Source: Mycobacterium aquaticum (GTDB lineage Bacteria; Actinomycetota; Actinomycetes; Mycobacteriales; Mycobacteriaceae). Taken from it: DNA of 64,000 nt. The notes beneath the pieces are model-generated. The model saw only the letters and a list, made by a program, of their open reading frames with translations, had not been told where the DNA came from and did not search any database. Position numbers and translations under genes: made by a program. The stretch is from contig NZ_MVHF01000003.1 of the NCBI RefSeq assembly GCF_002086485.1, positions 248,001 through 312,000 of the forward strand. Reading direction: 5' to 3'. Position 1 is the stretch's first letter; every line of letters begins with the position of its first letter. This document shows positions 60,116 through 64,000 of the stretch, piece after piece.

Positions 60116-61129
60116 TTAGCCGATCGGGGCGTGCTCCGCGGGATAGGCGTGGATCAGCGCGGTGGTCAGCTTCGGTACCGCATGGATGAGGTCGTGCTCG
60201 GCGTCGTGGGCGATCCGGTGGGCGCTCGCGAGGCTGAGGTCGGGGTCGATGTCGAGTTCCGCGTCGGCGTGCAGGCGGTGCCCGATCCAGCGCATGCGCA
60301 CACTGCGCACCGCTCGCACTCCGGGGTGTGCGGCCAGCACGGCTTCGGCGGTGTCGATGAATGTGGGGTCCACGCCGTCCATGAGACGACGGAACACATC
60401 TCGAACGGCCGTGCGCAGCACCACCAGGATCGCCACGGTGATCAACAACCCGACGATGGGGTCGGCGAGCGGGAATCCGAGCGCCACGCCGCCGGCACCG
60501 ATCAGCACCGCCAGGGACGTGAAGCCGTCGGTGCGGGCGTGCAGCCCGTCGGCGATCAGCGCGGCCGAACCGATTCGGCGCCCAACTCGGATGCGCAACA
60601 AGGCAACCCATTCGTTGCCGAGGAATCCCACAAGGCCTGCGAGCGCGACCCAGCCGACGTGTTCGATCTGCTGCGGCTCGATCAACCTCCGGATCGCTTC
60701 CCAGCCGGCGATCACCGCGGACAAGGCGATCATCGCGACGACGAACAGCCCGGCGATGTCCTCGGCGCGGCCGAAGCCGTAGGTGTATCGGCGGGTGGCG
60801 GCCCTGGTGCTGAGCACGAAAGCGATCCACAGCGGAACGCTGGTCAAAGCGTCGGAGAAATTGTGGATGGTGTCGGCCGCCAACGCGATCGATCCCGACA
60901 GCGCGACGATGACGATCTGGGCGATCGCCGTCAGTCCGAGCACCAACAGACTGATCTTGACCGCCCGGATGCCGGCCGCGCTGGACTCCAGCGCGCTGTC
61001 GATGCTGTCCGCCGCGTCGTGGGAGTGGGGCGCGAATATCTCCCGAACCAACCCGCGCACACCTCCCGGCTGCTCATGGCCATGGTCATGATCGTGGTGG
61101 TGATGATGATGCGGGTGATGGCCACTCAT
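60116..61129 (-). CDS. Cation diffusion facilitator (Ni/Co/Zn-type efflux)
   Basis: A 337-residue CDF transporter. The His-rich N-terminus (HHPHHHHHHDHDHGH) likely binds metal. Six helices carry the metal site: AADTIHNFSD and ADGLHARTDG give the two HxxxD pairs. A cytoplasmic C-terminal domain follows (DVFRRLMDGVDPTFIDTAEA). It is translationally coupled to kmtR (ATGA), so Ni/Co efflux is the likely task. Confidence 0.92.
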   Translation of the reverse strand: MSGHHPHHHHHHDHDHGHEQPGGVRGLVREIFAPHSHDAADSIDSALESSAAGIRAVKISLLVLGLTAIAQIVIVALSGSIALAADTIHNFSDALTSVPLWIAFVLSTRAATRRYTYGFGRAEDIAGLFVVAMIALSAVIAGWEAIRRLIEPQQIEHVGWVALAGLVGFLGNEWVALLRIRVGRRIGSAALIADGLHARTDGFTSLAVLIGAGGVALGFPLADPIVGLLITVAILVVLRTAVRDVFRRLMDGVDPTFIDTAEAVLAAHPGVRAVRSVRMRWIGHRLHADAELDIDPDLSLASAHRIAHDAEHDLIHAVPKLTTALIHAYPAEHAPIG

Positions 61130-61527
61130 CGCCGTGCCGCTTTCCGCGGGTCGGCGTCGACGGTCAGTTCACGCACCCGGGCGTCGTCGCGGTGGTGCGG
61201 CGGAACGCCGGGGCCGGCGTGTTCGGCGTTGAACACCGCGTCGACGACCAATTGGCGGACGTGTTCGTTTTCCAGGCTGTAGAAGATCGTGGTGCCCGAG
61301 CGTCGCGTGCGCACCAGGCGCGCCATGCGGAGCTTGGCCAGGTGCTGCGACACCGATGGAGCCGGTTTACCCACCCGCGAGGCAAGGTCGTTGACGGACA
61401 ATTCGCCCCCGGTGAGCGCCCACAGGACCTGAATCCTGGTGGCGTCGGCGAGCATTCGGAACACCTCGACGATCAGCCCCGCCTGCTCTTGATCAAGAGG
61501 ATGCACCGAAGCATTATCTGCATGCAT
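61126..61527 (-). CDS. kmtR: ArsR/SmtB-type metalloregulator KmtR
   Basis: A 133-residue winged-helix repressor: VEVFRMLADATRIQVLWALT, NDLASRVGKPAPSVSQHLAK, LRMARLVRTRRSGTTIFYSL. It closely resembles M. tuberculosis KmtR, a Ni/Co sensor; the residues corresponding to its metal ligands are present (His89, Glu102, His103, His111, His112). It is the first gene of a two-gene operon with the CDF exporter, so metal binding should derepress efflux. The ATG at 61527 is likely leaderless. Confidence 0.88.
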   Translation of the reverse strand: MHADNASVHPLDQEQAGLIVEVFRMLADATRIQVLWALTGGELSVNDLASRVGKPAPSVSQHLAKLRMARLVRTRRSGTTIFYSLENEHVRQLVVDAVFNAEHAGPGVPPHHRDDARVRELTVDADPRKAARR

Positions 61528-61540
61528 ACGTAGATACTAA
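61515..61540 (-). promoter_or_regulatory. kmtR operator and leaderless promoter
   Basis: An inverted repeat TATCT-n12-AGATA with a central GCATGC (61515-61536) covers the ATG and the transcription start. TAGTAT read leftward ends six bases before the ATG, fitting a leaderless -10 box. Autoregulation by KmtR is implied. Confidence 0.55.
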
Positions 61541-61665
61541 CCCTCGTAATAAGGGTGTCCGCACAAGTCGGGTAGGCCCCTACGCTATGCCGCTGCATCC
61601 CGCGATGCGATGGTGCCCTTGGAGTCGCTGAACTGCCCAAACACAGATCAAGCGGAGGGATCACC

Positions 61666-62466
61666 ATGACACACCACCTATTGCGCAGACCGGCGTCGAT
61701 AGCTCTGTTCGCCGCGTTGGCGGCAGTTTCCAGTCCGCTCCGCGCGCAGGCCGATCCCACCGACCTGCCCTACGGACCGGATACCTGCATCCAGGGCTAC
61801 GTCTGGCGGGAAGCGCGAACCGGCGACACGGTATGCGTCACCCCCGCGGTCCGTGCTCGCACCGCCCAAGAGAACGCCACGGCAGCCGACCGCCGCGAGC
61901 CCAACGGGGGAGCCTACGGACCCGACACGTGCCTGCAGGGTTTCGTGTGGCGCGAGGCTTTCGACGGTGACGTGGTGTGCGTGACTCCCGACATCCGGAC
62001 GCAAACGCGCGCCGACAATGCCGCTGCGGCGTCACGCAAACAGGCCAACGCGCCGAAGAGTGATCCCAGCGGCCCGAACTTCATCATCTGGGTGGCGCCG
62101 GATTGTTCTGTCGTGCTCGATGGTGCCGGACCCGGCCGTGACACCCTCAACGTCGGCTATCAGGTACAGAATCTGGGCCCGGGCACCGTCGACAAGCTCG
62201 TTCCGGTTCGTGTGTCACTCGACAGCGGCGCCACCGTCAATTACAACTCCTCGCTCGGCGGCGGCCCCGATGGACGGGCCCAGAACTACGCCCAGTTGAC
62301 GGTGGACAGCAGCTTCTACCAGCGCGACAACCGCGTGACCATCACAGCGGACCCGGACAACCAGTACGCCGAACGCGTGGAGTCCGACAACTCGGCAGCC
62401 GTGCTGATCCCGCGGCAATCAAGGCCGGCCAACAGCATGATCGACCTGAAATGCCAAGCGGTATAG
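61666..62466 (+). CDS. Secreted protein with two tandem Cys repeats and CARDB-like domain
   Basis: A 266-residue protein. The signal peptide ends near AQA (about residue 29). Two copies of a roughly 47-residue unit follow: YGPDTCIQGYVWREARTGDT with VCVTP, and YGPDTCLQGFVWREAFDGDV with VCVTP, each with two Cys. The C-terminal part (VGYQVQNLGPGTVDKLVPVR, AERVESDNSAAV) resembles a CARDB/immunoglobulin-like adhesion module. GGAGGGA precedes the ATG. Function unknown. Confidence 0.8.
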   Translation: MTHHLLRRPASIALFAALAAVSSPLRAQADPTDLPYGPDTCIQGYVWREARTGDTVCVTPAVRARTAQENATAADRREPNGGAYGPDTCLQGFVWREAFDGDVVCVTPDIRTQTRADNAAAASRKQANAPKSDPSGPNFIIWVAPDCSVVLDGAGPGRDTLNVGYQVQNLGPGTVDKLVPVRVSLDSGATVNYNSSLGGGPDGRAQNYAQLTVDSSFYQRDNRVTITADPDNQYAERVESDNSAAVLIPRQSRPANSMIDLKCQAV

Positions 62467-62554
62467 GTGTTTACTGCCCACATCTGAGAAACCGACGAAT
62501 GGCATCGGAACTGACTGCTTGACCCCGGCAGGCAAGCGCCGAGATAGTCGGCTG

Positions 62555-63370
62555 ATGGCTGACACATGCACGGTCGGAATCGCGCAGTGGTTACCGGCGT
62601 GCAACGAGCCCGAGGAGAACCTGCGCGCGGCCGTGACGTCGATCGCGAACCTCGCCGGGCGTGGCTGCGATCTCGTCGTCCTACCGGAACTGTGGCCGTG
62701 CGGGTACGACCCGGCGACGTTGGCGGGTGATGCGGCGGCGGCTGCCGAGCCGTTGGAAGGGCCTCGCGGCCAAGCGTTGTCAGCCGCGGCCAGCGACGCC
62801 GGCGTCTGGTTGTTCGCCGGCACCGTGCCCGAACGGGACGGTGATCGCCTCTACAACACTGCGGTGGTGTACGGACCCGATGGCCAGCTCGCCGCGGCGC
62901 ATCGAAAGGTTCATCTGTACACCCCGCTAGGGGAGGACCACGTGTTCGAGGCCGGGACCGAACCCACGGTCGTCGACGTCGACGGTGTCGGGGTGGTCGG
63001 ACTAAGTGTCTGCTTCGACGGCGACCATCCCGCATATGCCCGCCGCCTACAACAGTTGGGAGCGCGCATCGTCGTCGAACCCGCCGCCTACGAGACAGCG
63101 GCCGAGACCTGGTGGGACGTGCTGTATCCGGCGAATGCTCTGGTCAACGGGCAATGGTGGGTGATGGCCAACCAATGCGGAGGTGAATTGCTCGGCAAGA
63201 GCAAGGTCATCGCGCCCGACGGAACCACCGTGGCGCAGGCGGGTCGGGTGGGCGAGGCCGACTCGACCGAATTTCTGGTCGTCACTGTCGATTTCGACCA
63301 CGGCATCCGGGAAGCAGACCGCACAGCCGCCGCCTTGTGGGAGGACGCCCCGGCGCGGTCCCGCCGCTGA
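62555..63370 (+). CDS. Carbon-nitrogen hydrolase (nitrilase superfamily)
   Basis: A 271-residue enzyme with the Glu-Lys-Cys triad: Glu45 in VVLPELWPCGY, Lys118 in AAHRKVHLYTP, Cys153 in GLSVCFDGDHPAYAR; the accessory Glu127 is in LGED. It hydrolyses amides or nitriles; the substrate is unknown. The ATG at 62555 is preferred to an upstream TTG. It converges on the IclR gene. Confidence 0.9.
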   Translation: MADTCTVGIAQWLPACNEPEENLRAAVTSIANLAGRGCDLVVLPELWPCGYDPATLAGDAAAAAEPLEGPRGQALSAAASDAGVWLFAGTVPERDGDRLYNTAVVYGPDGQLAAAHRKVHLYTPLGEDHVFEAGTEPTVVDVDGVGVVGLSVCFDGDHPAYARRLQQLGARIVVEPAAYETAAETWWDVLYPANALVNGQWWVMANQCGGELLGKSKVIAPDGTTVAQAGRVGEADSTEFLVVTVDFDHGIREADRTAAALWEDAPARSRR

Positions 63371-63376
63371 CACGCC

Positions 63377-63435
63377 CCGAGTTCGACGGCAATGTCGCGG
63401 CACGCGCGGCGGCGCAACGTTTGCGTCGAACTCGG
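63377..63435. repeat. Long inverted repeat between convergent genes (REP-like)
   Basis: CCGAGTTCGACG (63377-63388) and CGTCGAACTCGG (63424-63435) pair perfectly across a GC-rich 35-bp centre. Such palindromes recur between mycobacterial genes and may terminate both transcripts. Confidence 0.5.
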
Positions 63436-63451
63436 CGCGCGAAAGTCCCCG

Positions 63452-64000
63452 TCAGGCGCCGTCGCTGAACTGCGCGCTGAGCTCCTTGGCGACCCGAACG
63501 AGCAACGGAACAATGTGATCCGCCGAGTCGATGGTGACGCGCGCAGCGGGCCCGGACACCGAGATCGCCGTCGGTATCGGCGCATCCGGCACCGGAACCG
63601 CGAAGCACCGCACACCGATCTCCTGCTCGCCCTCGTCGAGCGCGTAGCCGCGGTGCCGGCTCAGCTCGAGATCGGCGATGAGGGCGTCGGGATCGGTGAG
63701 CGTGAACGCGGTCTGGGCGGTCATGCCGGCCCGGGCGACGATCTGCCGGACGGCCTCGTCGGGCAGTTGCATCAGCAGGGCCTTGCCGACGCCGGTGCAG
63801 TGGGTGTAGACGCGCCGCCCGACCTCGGTGAACATCCGCATGGAATGTTCGGAGGGCACCTGGTAGACGTACACCGCCATGGTGTCGTCGAGCAGCGCCA
63901 TGTTCGCCGTCTCCCCGGTGGTCTTGACGACCTCGGCCAGGAGTGGCCGCGACCACGCGCCGAGCATTCGGGTGGCGCTCTCGCCGAGCCGAATCATCCT
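63452..64000 (-). CDS. IclR-family transcriptional regulator, C-terminal part (runs off window)
   Basis: The open part covers the effector-binding domain: VVKTTGETANMALLDDTMAV, RMFTEVGRRVYTHCTGVGKA, LLMQLPDEAVRQIV, LDEGEQEIGVRCFAVPVPDA and ISVSGPAARVT are typical IclR motifs. The reading frame stays open past the window edge, so the N-terminal HTH lies outside. It may regulate the neighbouring hydrolase or genes to the right. Confidence 0.88.
   Translation of the reverse strand, partial: RMIRLGESATRMLGAWSRPLLAEVVKTTGETANMALLDDTMAVYVYQVPSEHSMRMFTEVGRRVYTHCTGVGKALLMQLPDEAVRQIVARAGMTAQTAFTLTDPDALIADLELSRHRGYALDEGEQEIGVRCFAVPVPDAPIPTAISVSGPAARVTIDSADHIVPLLVRVAKELSAQFSDGA

Noticed and set aside
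1-64000. CRISPR arrays, insertion sequences, rRNA genes
   Set aside because: No regularly spaced direct repeats, transposase genes or rRNA sequences were seen.

Overview
The window looks like a chromosomal segment of a fast-growing mycobacterium (Mycolicibacterium-type). Support comes from high GC, GTG/TTG starts, frequent ATGA/GTGA overlaps, apparently leaderless genes, Tat lipoproteins, and recognisable mycobacterial genes such as the antitermination regulator pdtaR and the Ni/Co sensor kmtR. A partial prophage or phage-derived element fills the first 12.9 kb. The rest is metabolic and transport chromosome.

Region 1 (1-12,961) is the right-hand part of an integrated element. A tyrosine integrase reads toward a tRNA-Leu(CAA)-like gene that marks attR. 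Everything else runs leftward: an early operon of tightly overlapping small genes (including an excisionase and a 15-residue coupled mini-ORF), a DNA-binding protein, two small overlapping genes, a hairpin-rich gap, a tape-measure protein with a peptidase-like domain, a tail-terminator-like protein, an HNH nuclease, an HK97-gp10-like protein, large terminase, portal, a 47-residue gene and the start of the prohead protease. The gene order is unusual: the tape measure lies upstream of terminase and portal and is bracketed by strong hairpins. No lysis gene and no obvious immunity repressor is visible.

Region 2 (13.0-19.3 kb) holds pdtaR and a complete branched-chain amino acid ABC importer (livJ, terminator-like hairpin, livHMGF) ending in a small YnfA-like membrane protein. 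Region 3 (19.3-24.3 kb) has a SCO6745-like protein, a gluconate module (GntR regulator divergent from gntK-gntP), an RDD protein and a DoxX-like protein with a repeat-rich tail. Region 4 (24.4-37.6 kb) is sugar/polyol catabolism: xylulokinase, MBL hydrolase, LysR regulator, thioesterase, a second FGGY kinase, a SorC regulator, and divergently a zinc polyol dehydrogenase with an ABC importer (one binding protein, two permeases, two ATPases).

Region 5 (37.6-49.0 kb) includes a GtrA protein, a thioesterase divergent from a TetR regulator, an EamA exporter, a spermidine/putrescine-type ABC operon on the minus strand, an MFS exporter divergent from an NCS1 permease, and an epoxide-hydrolase-like enzyme. 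Region 6 (49.2-64.0 kb) carries cell-envelope and secreted proteins, a membrane-anchored esterase, an orphan NarL-type histidine kinase, a quinone-oxidoreductase-like enzyme, a PNPOx-like protein divergent from a MocR regulator, a zinc metallopeptidase lipoprotein, a KmtR/cation-efflux operon, a secreted tandem-repeat protein, a nitrilase-family hydrolase and a truncated IclR regulator at the right edge.
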